From the NCBI GenBank assembly GCA_030429485.1, contig JAUIFD010000008.1:1-43080 (forward strand): DNA of 43,080 nt. The letters are read 5' to 3'. How positions within the stretch are numbered: the first letter of the stretch is position 1; every line of letters starts with the position of its first letter. The position numbers and the translations under genes are program-made. A model generated the notes under the pieces. That model searched no databases, was not told the origin of the DNA, and saw nothing but the letters and a program-made list of their open reading frames with translations. The stretch is from Phycisphaerae bacterium (lineage in GTDB: Bacteria; Planctomycetota; Phycisphaerae; Phycisphaerales; UBA1924). Positions 7,665 through 15,957 of this stretch are shown here, in pieces.

Positions 7665-9302
7665 ATGGCATCGGATCGCCCCAGGCTCCTGGTTCAAGGC
7701 GGACTGGACAGGCTTCCCGCACAGGCGGGCGATGCGCTCGCCGCAGCGTTCGAACTGGTGGACACCCCTGACCAGGCCGACCTGGTGCTCACCGCGAGCG
7801 GCGAACTCGCGCCGGCGACCGCGCTGCTGGACGCGATCGGGGAGGCGGTGTGCCTCGCCGATGCCTCCGGTAATCCGACCTGGCAGAATGAACGGTTCCG
7901 GACCCTAGAGCCTGAAGTCCTGGCCAAGGTCCGAGAAGTCACCGCCGAGGGCGCCGCGTTCTTCGTCGCCAACCCGCCGAAGCCCGGCGCCCGGGCCCAG
8001 TGCCGGTTCGACATCGAGCAGGGTGGCGGCTCGTCGTTCTTCGAGGTCTATGTCGCCCCCGCCGACCGCGCGACCCCGCCCGAAAGCCTGGCGGTCACCG
8101 TCCGAAACGTCACCAAGCGTGTGCTGGTCGAGCGCAAAATGAGCGCGATCGATCGCGCCGGCGCCGCCCTCGTCGGGCTCGAGGCCGACGCGGTCCGCAC
8201 GCGAAACGCAGCAGAGCGCCTCGAACTGCTCCAAGAGCGGATCGTGCATTTCACGCACGACCTACTCCACTTCGACCACTTCATCGTCCGCCTACTCGAC
8301 CGCCAGTCCGGCAAGCTCGAACCCGTGATCATGGCGGGGATGCCGCCCGAGGCGATGGACCTCGACCTCTTCGCCGAGGAGGATGGCAACGGAATCAGCG
8401 GCTGGGTCGCCGCGACGGGGCAGAGCTACCTGTGCTCCGACGCCGACGAGGACGAACGATTCCTCCCCGGACTGTCCGGCGCCCAGTCTTCCCTGAGCGT
8501 GCCGCTCCGCCTGCACGACGCAGTCATCGGTGTGATGAACGTCGAGAGCATCCGCCCGGCGGCCTTCACCGAGAGCGACCGCCAGTTCGCCGAGATCTTC
8601 GCCCGGTACATCGCGATCGCGCTGCACACGCTCGACCTGCTCGTGGTCGAGCGATCGCAGGTCAATCAGAGCGTGTCCGGGCGTGTGGAGGGCGAGTTGC
8701 GAGAGTGCCTGGAGGACATCGTCTCCGAAGCCGAGTGGCTCTCTGGCTTCGGCACCGACGACCCGGCGACCGGGCAGCACATCGCCCGCATCAAGAAGGA
8801 CGTCGAGGACATCCGCGACAGGCTGCGCAACGTCGCGACCGGCCCACAGACGCTGCTCGGCGTCGATCGTGCCCTCGCGGAGCGCACGGTCGATCCGGCG
8901 CTCGTCGGCAAGCGGATCCTCATCGCCGACGACGCCCCCAAGGTGCGGCGCATCATCCGCGACGTGCTCGCCAACCGCGGCGCAACCGTCACCGTCTGCT
9001 CGTGCGGTAGCGAGGCGATCGAGTCGCTCAACCGCTGCTCGGACGACGGCCCCTCCTACGACCTCGTGATCTCCGACATCATGATGCCCGACCGCAACGG
9101 GTACGAGGTCTTCCGCGTCGCGCGCGTGACGCTCCCTGAGGTGCCGGTCATCCTCATGACCGGGTTCGGGTACGACCCGCACCACTCGATCGTCCGCGCG
9201 AGCCAGGAGGGGCTCCAGTGTGTGCTCTTCAAGCCCTTCCAGATCGAGCGCCTCATGCAGGAGGTGCGGAAGGCGCTCACGAGCGACGCATCCCCGGAGT
9301 AG
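7665..9302 (+). CDS. PAS-like/GAF sensor with C-terminal response-regulator receiver domain
   Basis: A 545-residue cytoplasmic signalling protein. Residues about 50-155 resemble a PAS fold (AIGEAVCLADASGNPTWQNE). Residues about 165-325 form a GAF domain (GISGWVAATGQ, SLSVPL, GVMNVES). A helical stretch follows to about 400. The C-terminus is a complete receiver domain with acidic pair D422/D423, phospho-acceptor D471 (VISDIMMPD), T499 and K523. There is no histidine-kinase, DNA-binding, GGDEF or HD-GYP output, so it would act through protein contacts or as a phosphate sink. The ATG at 7665 has only weak GGAG upstream; the upstream extension in this frame looks non-coding. Its partner kinase is not in this window. 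Confidence 0.85.
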   Translation: MASDRPRLLVQGGLDRLPAQAGDALAAAFELVDTPDQADLVLTASGELAPATALLDAIGEAVCLADASGNPTWQNERFRTLEPEVLAKVREVTAEGAAFFVANPPKPGARAQCRFDIEQGGGSSFFEVYVAPADRATPPESLAVTVRNVTKRVLVERKMSAIDRAGAALVGLEADAVRTRNAAERLELLQERIVHFTHDLLHFDHFIVRLLDRQSGKLEPVIMAGMPPEAMDLDLFAEEDGNGISGWVAATGQSYLCSDADEDERFLPGLSGAQSSLSVPLRLHDAVIGVMNVESIRPAAFTESDRQFAEIFARYIAIALHTLDLLVVERSQVNQSVSGRVEGELRECLEDIVSEAEWLSGFGTDDPATGQHIARIKKDVEDIRDRLRNVATGPQTLLGVDRALAERTVDPALVGKRILIADDAPKVRRIIRDVLANRGATVTVCSCGSEAIESLNRCSDDGPSYDLVISDIMMPDRNGYEVFRVARVTLPEVPVILMTGFGYDPHHSIVRASQEGLQCVLFKPFQIERLMQEVRKALTSDASPE

Positions 9303-9310
9303 GCGCCCGG

Positions 9311-9341
9311 GCGGGAATATCCCGCGAGCCCGAAACCGGGC
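9311..9341 (+). terminator. Two small hairpins after the receiver gene
   Basis: GCGGGA/TCCCGC (9311-9316, 9320-9325) and GCCCG/CGGGC (9328-9332, 9337-9341) follow the stop at 9302. Neither is followed by a T-run, so intrinsic termination is uncertain. Confidence 0.35.
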
Positions 9342-9440
9342 CGCTCATTCACGAATAAACACAGAGTCGACCGCGCGTTCTGCGTGGCGCTATCAGAACC
9401 TCACGACCGGCGGGGGGAATCGCCGGAGAAGGAACGCGAG

Positions 9441-10856
9441 ATGCGGGGAGCGGCGTTGGCGTTGGGTGCTGGTGCGTTGGTCGTCGTCGCCGGGGCGGCG
9501 TGGTACATCTCCCGGAGCGGGTCAGGAGATGGCGAACACGCCGACGACGCCCAGGGGGGAACCGCCAACTCGGGTGACTCCGCCCACTCCGACGGCCTGC
9601 ACGACACCAACGCCGCCTCACCACAGACGCCGGACGAGAAGATCCTCGCCGAGCTTCGCCGCGAGTTGCTCCACGCCGAGCCGGTCACCGCTCGCTCGGA
9701 CGAAGAGCGCCTGGCCGAAGCCCGGGCCTGGGTCGCGGCCAACCGCGATCCTGACCGGCCCTACAACGAGATGGAAGCGCAGATTCTCGCCCTCATGGAT
9801 GTCATCCTCGACGGCGAGAAACGCTCGGCCGAGTGGATCATGAACGCCTCGCAGATCGAGATCGAGATGGTCCGCTCGATCGATGCCGACGGCGACGGGC
9901 AGGTGACCGAAGAAGAAGTGCAACGTTTCATGGACGAGGACATCGCGAGCCTGTTCGACCCGACCAACCACCCCTACCTCAAAGACCGCCTCGACACCGA
10001 CGGCGACGGCGAGGTCTCCCCCGAGGAGATGTCGGTCATCGCCTCGACGATGGCCGACGGCGCGCTCGCGGGGGCCATCGAGCGGGCGAGGATCGAAGCG
10101 TGGGACACCGACAACGACGGCGTCGTGACGCCGGACGAACGCGTCTTGGGCGAGAAGGCAGCCCTCGAACGCGCCAGGGAACTGATGGCCGGCCCGCTTG
10201 GCGAAAACGCGGACGCGCTCTTCGGAAACCCCGACCTGAGCGACGAGGAACTCGCCACCCAGCGCGCGGCGCTCGTCGAGCAGATCGGCGAAGAAGGGGT
10301 GCGCAGCATCGAAGCGCAGCGCGACGCCATGGTCTCACAGTTCGCGAGCCAGGACCTCCTCGAAGCGATGCGCCTCGACAATCTCCCCCAGCCCGACATG
10401 CAGGAGATCATGGATCAGATGCCGGTATCGCCTGACTGGGGCACATTCGACGCCGATGGCGACGGCGCGATGTCCGAAGAGGAGATCAGTGCACAACAGG
10501 ACGCGATCGCGGAGTATCAAGAGCAGATGCAGGAGTGGACCTCCGAGTTCACCGCACGCCGACTCAAGGCGCAGTTCGACAACTCGGTCGCCCAGAGCGA
10601 CTTGGACGGCGACCATCGCCTGAGCTTCGATGAATGGGAAGACCGCATCGGCAGCCTGCTCCAGGAGCGCGACCAGCGCTTGTTCCTCCACAGCTACGAC
10701 CTCGACGGCAGCGGGCACGTCGACGCGGGCGAAATGGCGACCTACCTGGATTGGTACCGGGAGGGAAGCCTGCGCGCCGACGTCACCTACGACGGACGCG
10801 TCGATGCCGCCGACCTCCAGCGGATGGGCGAGAAGTTCTCTGGTCAGGGCGGGTAA
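9441..10856 (+). CDS. Membrane-anchored EF-hand protein with terminal dockerin-like loop
   Basis: A 471-residue protein of unknown function. The ATG at 9441 was chosen for AGAAGGA just upstream and for the N-terminal membrane helix that follows (GAALALGAGALVVVAGAAWYI), which is probably an uncleaved anchor with the rest outside the cytoplasm. Six calcium loops of DxDxDG type are visible near residues 150, 186, 222, 337, 387 and 420 (e.g. DADGDGQVTEEE, DLDGSGHVDAGE). A seventh near 447 (YDGRVDAADLQRM) looks like half a dockerin repeat. Between loops 3 and 4 lies about 100 residues of predicted helix. It ends 12 bp from the convergent purC. A role in calcium binding is likely; anything further is unknown. 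Confidence 0.8.
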   Translation: MRGAALALGAGALVVVAGAAWYISRSGSGDGEHADDAQGGTANSGDSAHSDGLHDTNAASPQTPDEKILAELRRELLHAEPVTARSDEERLAEARAWVAANRDPDRPYNEMEAQILALMDVILDGEKRSAEWIMNASQIEIEMVRSIDADGDGQVTEEEVQRFMDEDIASLFDPTNHPYLKDRLDTDGDGEVSPEEMSVIASTMADGALAGAIERARIEAWDTDNDGVVTPDERVLGEKAALERARELMAGPLGENADALFGNPDLSDEELATQRAALVEQIGEEGVRSIEAQRDAMVSQFASQDLLEAMRLDNLPQPDMQEIMDQMPVSPDWGTFDADGDGAMSEEEISAQQDAIAEYQEQMQEWTSEFTARRLKAQFDNSVAQSDLDGDHRLSFDEWEDRIGSLLQERDQRLFLHSYDLDGSGHVDAGEMATYLDWYREGSLRADVTYDGRVDAADLQRMGEKFSGQGG

Positions 10857-10868
10857 GCGAGGCTCCTG

Positions 10869-11852
10869 CTACCGCGTCAGCCGATCCGCCGCTTCGCGAT
10901 AGCGCGCCATGGTGCCCTCGACCACCGCATCGGGGAGCTCGGGCCCGGGCGCGGTCTTGTTCCAATCGCCGCGGTCCACGAGCGTCTCCAGATACTCACG
11001 CACGAACTGCTTGTCGAAGCTCGCCTGCGCGTGCCCGGGCTCATACTCCGCCGCACTCCAGAAGCGTGACGAATCCGGCGTGAGCGCCTCGTCGATCAAG
11101 ATCGGCTCGGCCCCCGCCTCGCGCCGCCCGTCCGCACCGAGCGGGAAGCCAAACTCGAACTTCGTGTCCGCGAGGATCAGCCCGCGCTCGAGCGCATACT
11201 CCGCAGCAAACCCGTAGATCGCGAGGGAGGCCGCGCGCAACCGTTCCATGAGCTCGCCCCCGACCGCCGCGGCTGCGCGATCGAACGAGATGTTCTCGTC
11301 GTGCGCACCCTGCTCAGCCTTCGTCGCAGGCGTGAAGATCGGCTCGGGCAAGCGGTCGCACTGGCGGAGTCCGGTCGGGAGCGGCACGCCGCACACGCGC
11401 CCGCTCGACTGATAGTCACGCCATCCCGACCCTTCGAGATACCCCCGCACGACACACTCGACCGGGATCACCTCGCACGCGCGCCCGATCGTGAGCCTCC
11501 CCGCGATCTGCTCGCGCGGCGTCGCACCTCCCCCGAACGCGGACTCGGGCAGATCGTCCGCGTCGGTGCTGATCAGATGCGTGCGCACGATCCCACGCGA
11601 CTCCAGCAACCGGAGCCAGAACGCGGCGATCGCCGTGAGCATCCGCCCCTTGCCCGGGATCGGCGTGGGCATCACGACGTCGAATGCGGATAGACGATCC
11701 GACGCGACGATCGCCAGCGCCGGCGGGCCACCAGCGCTCGGGAGCACGTACACATCGCGGACCTTGCCCTCGCGCCGTCCCTCCAAATGGAGTCGGCTCG
11801 CGAAAAGCGAGGCTTCGGAACCCAACGACCCGGGTGATGCTGCGTCGCCCAC
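10869..11852 (-). CDS. purC: Phosphoribosylaminoimidazole-succinocarboxamide synthase (SAICAR synthetase)
   Basis: It joins CAIR and aspartate, with ATP, to make SAICAR in purine biosynthesis. The protein is 327 residues long, the longer form of the family. Conserved segments in order are GKVRDVYVL, SDRLSAFDVVMPTPIPGKG, PVECVVRGYLEGSGW, ILADTKFEFG and LIDEALTPDSSRFW. The GTG at 11852 is proposed as the start because TACGGT ends exactly 6 nt upstream, as before other genes here. A GTG at 11924 would add 24 residues without family similarity and has no visible ribosome-binding site. No other purine gene is present in the window. Confidence 0.93.
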   Translation of the reverse strand: MGDAASPGSLGSEASLFASRLHLEGRREGKVRDVYVLPSAGGPPALAIVASDRLSAFDVVMPTPIPGKGRMLTAIAAFWLRLLESRGIVRTHLISTDADDLPESAFGGGATPREQIAGRLTIGRACEVIPVECVVRGYLEGSGWRDYQSSGRVCGVPLPTGLRQCDRLPEPIFTPATKAEQGAHDENISFDRAAAAVGGELMERLRAASLAIYGFAAEYALERGLILADTKFEFGFPLGADGRREAGAEPILIDEALTPDSSRFWSAAEYEPGHAQASFDKQFVREYLETLVDRGDWNKTAPGPELPDAVVEGTMARYREAADRLTR

Positions 11853-11858
11853 GCCCAG

Positions 11859-11864
11859 ACCGTA
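11859..11864 (-). promoter_or_regulatory. -10-like hexamer TACGGT of purC (leaderless)
   Basis: TACGGT on the minus strand, then CTGGGC (6 nt), then GTG at 11852. There is no Shine-Dalgarno sequence. The element supports the shorter purC start. Confidence 0.45.
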
Positions 11865-11989
11865 CCATCGCCGGCTCGCCGCGTCGCGTCGGACCGACCG
11901 ACTCGGCTCCCCCCGAGGGCCCACGTCCGGTACAGTCGAGCGGTCCCCGGCGCGGGTGGCCGGGCATCACGCGGAGGTCTGCGCGCTCC

Positions 11990-13639
11990 ATGCTGCGGTT
12001 TGTCGCGTTTAGCCAGGAAGGCGCCCCCGACCCAAGCCTCGACGTGGCAGGGGCCTACATGTTCGGCCCGGGCGAGGTCCCCATGCAATCGGAGATCACC
12101 GCCGGGGGCGGCGTGGTCACCTGTGTCCCCCGCCTCGATGGCGCAGCGGGGCTTTCCCTACTCCTTTCCGTCGTTGGGCCTGACGGCGCGGAGCGGGAGA
12201 TCCAGCTCCAAACGTGCCTGCTCCCACCCCGAGAACGCCCGTATCTGCTCTGGCTCGAGATCGCCCGCCGGCAGGTCATGCGGGTGCTCAACCGTCTCGA
12301 AGACTGGGCGCTCTTCGACCTACCCCAGGACAACCCCGCGATGAAGATGTTCGCGGAAGGCCGGGAACTCTTCAGCCACGCACTGGTCGGCGCGGGCGGC
12401 GTCTCCGAACCCTCCGCCGATGACCCCCACGCGGGCGTGAGCGCGGAGTCCGACGCAATGGCGCGCACGGCCGTCGGCATGATCGTCGAGGCTGGCGAGC
12501 GACTCGCCCTCGAGCAGGTTCGGCGTGACGCGCCGCGCCGACTCTCCGGCGCGATGTACGAGGAAGCGAGCGAGCAGTACGCCCACGCTCACGGCGAGCC
12601 CCCCCCGGGCGGCGCAGCGGTCATCGTGCAGAATGCGGTCGGTGTCGTGGTGTCGGGTCGTCCGCTCTTGGGCGCGCGCGTCACACCCCGCGTGTTCGCC
12701 GAACCGCTCCAGCAGGCTGTCCAGAAATCGTGCGACTTCATCTCGCTCCCCATGCGGTGGAACGAGATGGAGCCGCAGGAAAGCCAGTATGAGTTCGGCC
12801 CGACCGATCGCTGGATCGAGTGGGCGGTGCGCACCGCGAAGCTCCCGGTGCACGCGGGCCCGGTGGTCGATTTCTCCCCCGAGTGCCTGCCCGAGTATCT
12901 CTACATCTGGGAAAACGACTACGAGGAGCTGCGCGAGGTGGTGCACGAGCACGTGCGCTCGATCGTGACCCGCTACCGGCGCACGGTCACGCGCTGGACG
13001 ATCGCGAGCGGACTGCACGTCAACACCAACTTCACGCTCTCGTACGACCAACTGCTCGACCTGACGCGCCTTTGTGTGCTGCTCGTGCGCCGCCTGCACC
13101 CGGGGTCCAAGGTCTTCCTCGGGCTCGATCAGCCATGGGGCGAGCACTACGCCGACAACCGCTACTCGCTCCCCGCCCTCGCCTACGCGCAGGCCGTCTC
13201 CGACGCCGGCGTGCACGTCGACGGGCTCGCCGTGCGCCTCATCTGCGGCTCACCCGGCCCGGGCACCGTGGCTCGCGACCTCATGTCGATCTCCGGCATG
13301 CTCGACCGGTGCGCCGAACTCGAGAAGCCCCTCGCGCTCTCTGTCGTCGGCGCGCCGAGCGCCCCCCCGCCGCCCGGCGCGCCCCGCGCCGGCAGGTGGC
13401 GAGGCGAGTGGTCGCCCGCGACACAGGCGGCCTGGCTTGAGCAGGTCTGTGCGATCGCCGCCTCGAAGCCCTACGTGCAGAGCCTCTGCTGGGCCGACCT
13501 CTTGGACGCCCCGCCTGGGTCGTCGGCCCCTTCGCTCGGGCTGCTCGCTCGCGACGGCAAGGCCAAGCCCTCGTTCGAGGCGTTGACCCGTCTGCGCACG
13601 ACCATCCGCGAAGCGGGCGATCTGCTGCCCGCCGAGTAG
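11990..13639 (+). CDS. Cytoplasmic GH10-fold protein lacking the catalytic glutamates
   Basis: A 549-residue protein with no signal peptide. Residues about 220-540 follow the glycoside hydrolase family 10 (xylanase) plan: RWNEMEPQES near the N-terminus of the barrel, a VTRYRRTVTRW strand, the GVHVDGLAVRL strand, and SLCWADLLDA near the end, in the place of the usual 'WGV.D' strand. The GH10 acid/base region WDVVNE reads W336-T-I-A-S-G341, and the nucleophile strand 'TELD' reads ALSVVG (449-454). Both catalytic glutamates are therefore absent, as are the His/Trp of the substrate-side HTLVWH strand. Residues 1-200 match nothing I recognise. GGAGG (11973-11977) precedes the ATG by about 12 nt. 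It is probably a non-hydrolytic barrel, possibly a glycan-binding or scaffold protein. An automatic 'endo-xylanase' label would mislead. Confidence 0.65.
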   Translation: MLRFVAFSQEGAPDPSLDVAGAYMFGPGEVPMQSEITAGGGVVTCVPRLDGAAGLSLLLSVVGPDGAEREIQLQTCLLPPRERPYLLWLEIARRQVMRVLNRLEDWALFDLPQDNPAMKMFAEGRELFSHALVGAGGVSEPSADDPHAGVSAESDAMARTAVGMIVEAGERLALEQVRRDAPRRLSGAMYEEASEQYAHAHGEPPPGGAAVIVQNAVGVVVSGRPLLGARVTPRVFAEPLQQAVQKSCDFISLPMRWNEMEPQESQYEFGPTDRWIEWAVRTAKLPVHAGPVVDFSPECLPEYLYIWENDYEELREVVHEHVRSIVTRYRRTVTRWTIASGLHVNTNFTLSYDQLLDLTRLCVLLVRRLHPGSKVFLGLDQPWGEHYADNRYSLPALAYAQAVSDAGVHVDGLAVRLICGSPGPGTVARDLMSISGMLDRCAELEKPLALSVVGAPSAPPPPGAPRAGRWRGEWSPATQAAWLEQVCAIAASKPYVQSLCWADLLDAPPGSSAPSLGLLARDGKAKPSFEALTRLRTTIREAGDLLPAE

Positions 13640-13642
13640 ACT
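13637..13642 (+). promoter_or_regulatory. -10-like hexamer TAGACT of the comEA-like gene (leaderless)
   Basis: TAGACT overlaps the stop codon of the preceding gene and ends exactly 6 nt (CGCTCC) before the GTG at 13649. There is no Shine-Dalgarno sequence. Confidence 0.5.
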
Positions 13643-13648
13643 CGCTCC

Positions 13649-14116
13649 GTGCCGGGGCGCGACACCCAACCCACGCTCGACGACTGGACCCGAGGCCCGG
13701 CGAAGTGGTTCGCCGCGGGTGTGCTGGGGATGGCGTCGATCGGGCTGGGCGTGTGGTCTGGCTTGACTCGCCTGCCCGCGCCGCACGCGGCGACCATCGC
13801 TCCAACCCAGTTGAGTCCAGCGTCCAACGCGCTCGGTCCGGCGTCTCACTCCGGCGAGCCGCGCCTCTCCGGGAGCGCGTCGGCTGCATCGCTCGCGCCC
13901 AGCATCGCCGGCATCGACGAAGGGCGCATCAACCTCAACGCCGCGACGCGCGCCGAGCTCGACATGCTCCCCGGCATCGGGCCCACGCTCGCCGACCGCA
14001 TCATCCACGACCGCGAAGCCCACGGCCCGTTCGCCTCGATCGAAGACCTCGAACGCGTGAGCGGCATCGGACCCCGCACGGTCGAACGGGTGCGCGCCCT
14101 CGCCCGCGTGGACTAA
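13649..14116 (+). CDS. ComEA-like helix-hairpin-helix DNA-binding protein
   Basis: A 155-residue protein with a short cytoplasmic tail, one membrane helix (about residues 20-40, WFAAGVLGMASIGLGVW) and an Ala/Ser/Pro-rich linker. The C-terminal double helix-hairpin-helix (residues about 95-153) reads INLNAATRAELDMLPGIG, GPFASIEDL and VSGIGPRTVERV. This is the ComEA plan, in which the membrane-tethered domain binds incoming double-stranded DNA during transformation. No comEC or pilus gene is nearby, so a competence role is only inferred, and many bacteria keep such proteins without known competence. The start is GTG, placed by the upstream TAGACT element. Confidence 0.8.
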   Translation: MPGRDTQPTLDDWTRGPAKWFAAGVLGMASIGLGVWSGLTRLPAPHAATIAPTQLSPASNALGPASHSGEPRLSGSASAASLAPSIAGIDEGRINLNAATRAELDMLPGIGPTLADRIIHDREAHGPFASIEDLERVSGIGPRTVERVRALARVD

Positions 14117-14137
14117 GACCCGCCAAGCCCACCCCCG

Positions 14138-14152
14138 GGATGCGCGGCATCC
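14138..14152 (+). terminator. Hairpin between comEA-like and NERD genes
   Basis: GGATGC/GCATCC with a GCG loop, followed at once by ACTAATAT. It may terminate comEA transcription or act as an operator, since it abuts the TAATAT element of the next gene. Confidence 0.35.
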
Positions 14153-14154
14153 AC

Positions 14155-14160
14155 TAATAT
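14155..14160 (+). promoter_or_regulatory. -10-like hexamer TAATAT of the NERD gene (leaderless)
   Basis: TAATAT ends 7 nt before the GTG at 14168. It is near the sigma-70 consensus and lies in a locally AT-richer patch. No Shine-Dalgarno sequence or -35 box is seen. Confidence 0.5.
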
Positions 14161-14167
14161 CGTCAGC

Positions 14168-15211
14168 GTGATTGCGTTACCTTACATCGCGCCGCCGCCA
14201 ACCTCGGACAAACGCCAGCGAGCCGGGAACGACGCTGAACATCGGATGTCGCACTACCTGCATCGCGCCTTCGCGACCAGCCCCGACGTGTACGTGCTCA
14301 ACGGCCTGCGCCTGGAAGACCCGGAGCAGCCCGAGCACACCGGCGCGCCCGGCGTCTGCCAAATCGATCACCTGCTCGTGCACCGCTTCGGGATGTTCAT
14401 CATCGAGAGCAAGTCGATCTCGGAGCGCGTGAAGGTCCGCGACGACGGCGCGGGCGGCGACGAGTGGACCCGCACTTATAACGGCCGCGAGAAGGGGTTC
14501 GCCTCGCCGATCCAACAAGCCCGCCGCCAGGGCGCATTGATGCGCGCGTTGCTCGAACGGCACAGGAAGGAGTTGCTCGGCCACCGCAAACGCGATCTGC
14601 GGACGGTCACAAGAATGCTCTCCGGGAACATACTCGGATTCCGCTGCTTTCCTATCCAGATCGTGGTGGCCATCTCGAACAATGGCATCATCGAACGAAT
14701 CAATGGTTGGACCGAACCCAACTCGCCCTTCCGCACCGCCGTATGCAAGGCCGATTTGGTTGCCGACCGCGTTCGGGCCGAACTCAAGCGACATCACGCC
14801 GGGTCACGGCTCTTGGCGCCGGAGCCGGACTATGGGCTCTTGCACCTGACGAAGGAGCAAACAGCGGCGGTCGCCGAGTTTCTTGCAGAGCGGCACAAAC
14901 CGCTCCATGCGGAGGCGCACCCCGAGCCCGCGCCAGATCCCGAGCCTCTCGCGCCGACGCCCGCGCCGCCTGCGTGCCGTCACTGCGGAAGCACGAGCCT
15001 GGTCGCCCACGTCGGCATCGCGGACCGCGGAGCCTACTGGAACTGCGCCAACTGCAAAGAGAACACCCGTATGCCAACGATCTGCACAGCCTGCGGCGCC
15101 GAAGGTCGCCGGGAGAAGACAGTCCGCATCCACAAACGCGGCCCCGAGTTCTTCCGCCACTGCGACGCCTGCGGCATCGAAGAGCGCGTGTGGCTCGAGC
15201 GGAGCGGATGA
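14168..15211 (+). CDS. NERD-domain nuclease-like protein with C-terminal zinc ribbons
   Basis: A 347-residue soluble protein. Residues about 18-210 form a NERD (nuclease-related) domain with the PD-(D/E)xK-type pattern: E24 in the N-terminal helix, D67 in QIDHLLV, and E80-S-K82 in FIIESKS. This suggests a metal-dependent nuclease. A Pro/Glu-rich linker follows, then four CxxC pairs (CRHC, CANC, CTAC, CDAC) from about residue 270, enough for two zinc ribbons that could bind nucleic acid. The segment 14600-14770 is less GC-rich than its surroundings and uses codons rare in the neighbours (ATA, AAT, CGA, GGA), which hints at acquisition. Its biological role is unknown. NERD proteins occur in plasmid, phage-defence and housekeeping contexts. 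Confidence 0.8.
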   Translation: MIALPYIAPPPTSDKRQRAGNDAEHRMSHYLHRAFATSPDVYVLNGLRLEDPEQPEHTGAPGVCQIDHLLVHRFGMFIIESKSISERVKVRDDGAGGDEWTRTYNGREKGFASPIQQARRQGALMRALLERHRKELLGHRKRDLRTVTRMLSGNILGFRCFPIQIVVAISNNGIIERINGWTEPNSPFRTAVCKADLVADRVRAELKRHHAGSRLLAPEPDYGLLHLTKEQTAAVAEFLAERHKPLHAEAHPEPAPDPEPLAPTPAPPACRHCGSTSLVAHVGIADRGAYWNCANCKENTRMPTICTACGAEGRREKTVRIHKRGPEFFRHCDACGIEERVWLERSG

Positions 15212-15218
15212 GACAGCG

Positions 15219-15911
15219 TCACGAACCGTCGGGCGCCGCCGTCCACGCCACCGCACGCGCCTGGATCGCCTCCACCACCCGCTCAAAGACCGCCTCGGGT
15301 TCGCCCGCCGCGCTCACCAGCACGCACCGCGCGCCATCCACCTGCTTGCGGTACCCCACGCGCACGCGCTCGCGGTACGCGTCGCCCTTGGTCTCCATGC
15401 GGTCGGCAAAGAGCGAGCCCGCGCCCACCGCTGCCTGCTTGCCGCCGCCGCCCAGGCGCTTGGCTGCCGTCTTGTCATCGATATCCAGAATCACCGTCAG
15501 GTCCGGCTCGATCCCGCCCGTTGCGATCCGCCCCACCGCCATGATGTCCGCATCCGCGAGCCCACCGCCCGCGCCCTGGTACGCCAGCGTCGAGCTCAGG
15601 AACCGATCCGCCAGCACCAGCTCGCCGCGCGCAAGCGCCGGCCCGATTACCCGCTCGCACAGCTGCGCCCGGCTCGCCATATACAGCAGCATCTCCGCGC
15701 GCACCGTCATGTCGTCCTGCTCGCGGTCGAGCAGCACCTGCCGGATCGCCTCGCCGACTTTCGTCCCCCCCGGCTCGCGCACACGGCAGACCCCGACCCC
15801 CGAACCCGATGCAAGCTCCACCAGACGCTCGAGCTGCGTGCTCTTGCCGCACCCATCGGCTCCATCGAAGACAATGAACCGACCGCCTAGATTCTGTACC
15901 CAATCGCTCAC
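15219..15911 (-). CDS. tmk: Thymidylate kinase
   Basis: It phosphorylates dTMP to dTDP with ATP. The protein has 230 residues. The P-loop is GADGCGKST (17-25), followed by the family motifs REPGGTKVGEAIR and LADRFLSSTLAYQGAG. The LID region (about 160-190) has a Gly-rich insertion, RLGGGGK. The GTG at 15911 is chosen because TACACT ends exactly 6 nt upstream and the extension beyond it antisenses the next gene's promoter. It is divergent from a GT2 gene. Its stop lies 8 bp past the stop of the NERD gene, to which it is convergent. Confidence 0.94.
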   Translation of the reverse strand: MSDWVQNLGGRFIVFDGADGCGKSTQLERLVELASGSGVGVCRVREPGGTKVGEAIRQVLLDREQDDMTVRAEMLLYMASRAQLCERVIGPALARGELVLADRFLSSTLAYQGAGGGLADADIMAVGRIATGGIEPDLTVILDIDDKTAAKRLGGGGKQAAVGAGSLFADRMETKGDAYRERVRVGYRKQVDGARCVLVSAAGEPEAVFERVVEAIQARAVAWTAAPDGS

Positions 15912-15917
15912 GCCGCG

Positions 15918-15923
15918 AGTGTA
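15918..15923 (-). promoter_or_regulatory. -10-like hexamer TACACT of tmk (leaderless)
   Basis: TACACT on the minus strand, then CGCGGC (6 nt), then GTG at 15911. The context CTACACTCGCGG is identical to that before prmC. No Shine-Dalgarno sequence. Confidence 0.55.
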
Positions 15924-15951
15924 GAGCCCGGCAGGGGCCGGCCCGGGGTGC

Positions 15952-15957
15952 GATACT
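15952..15957 (+). promoter_or_regulatory. -10-like hexamer GATACT of the GT2 gene (leaderless)
   Basis: GATACT, then CCCTGC (6 nt), then GTG at 15964. It faces away from the tmk element 28 bp away, so both promoters are packed into the 52-bp gap. Confidence 0.5.

Noticed and set aside
11853-11924. Longer purC start at GTG 11924
   Set aside because: The extra 24 residues lack family similarity, and the TACGGT element is placed for the GTG at 11852.
11990-13639. Active endo-1,4-beta-xylanase
   Set aside because: Both catalytic glutamate positions are replaced and there is no export signal.
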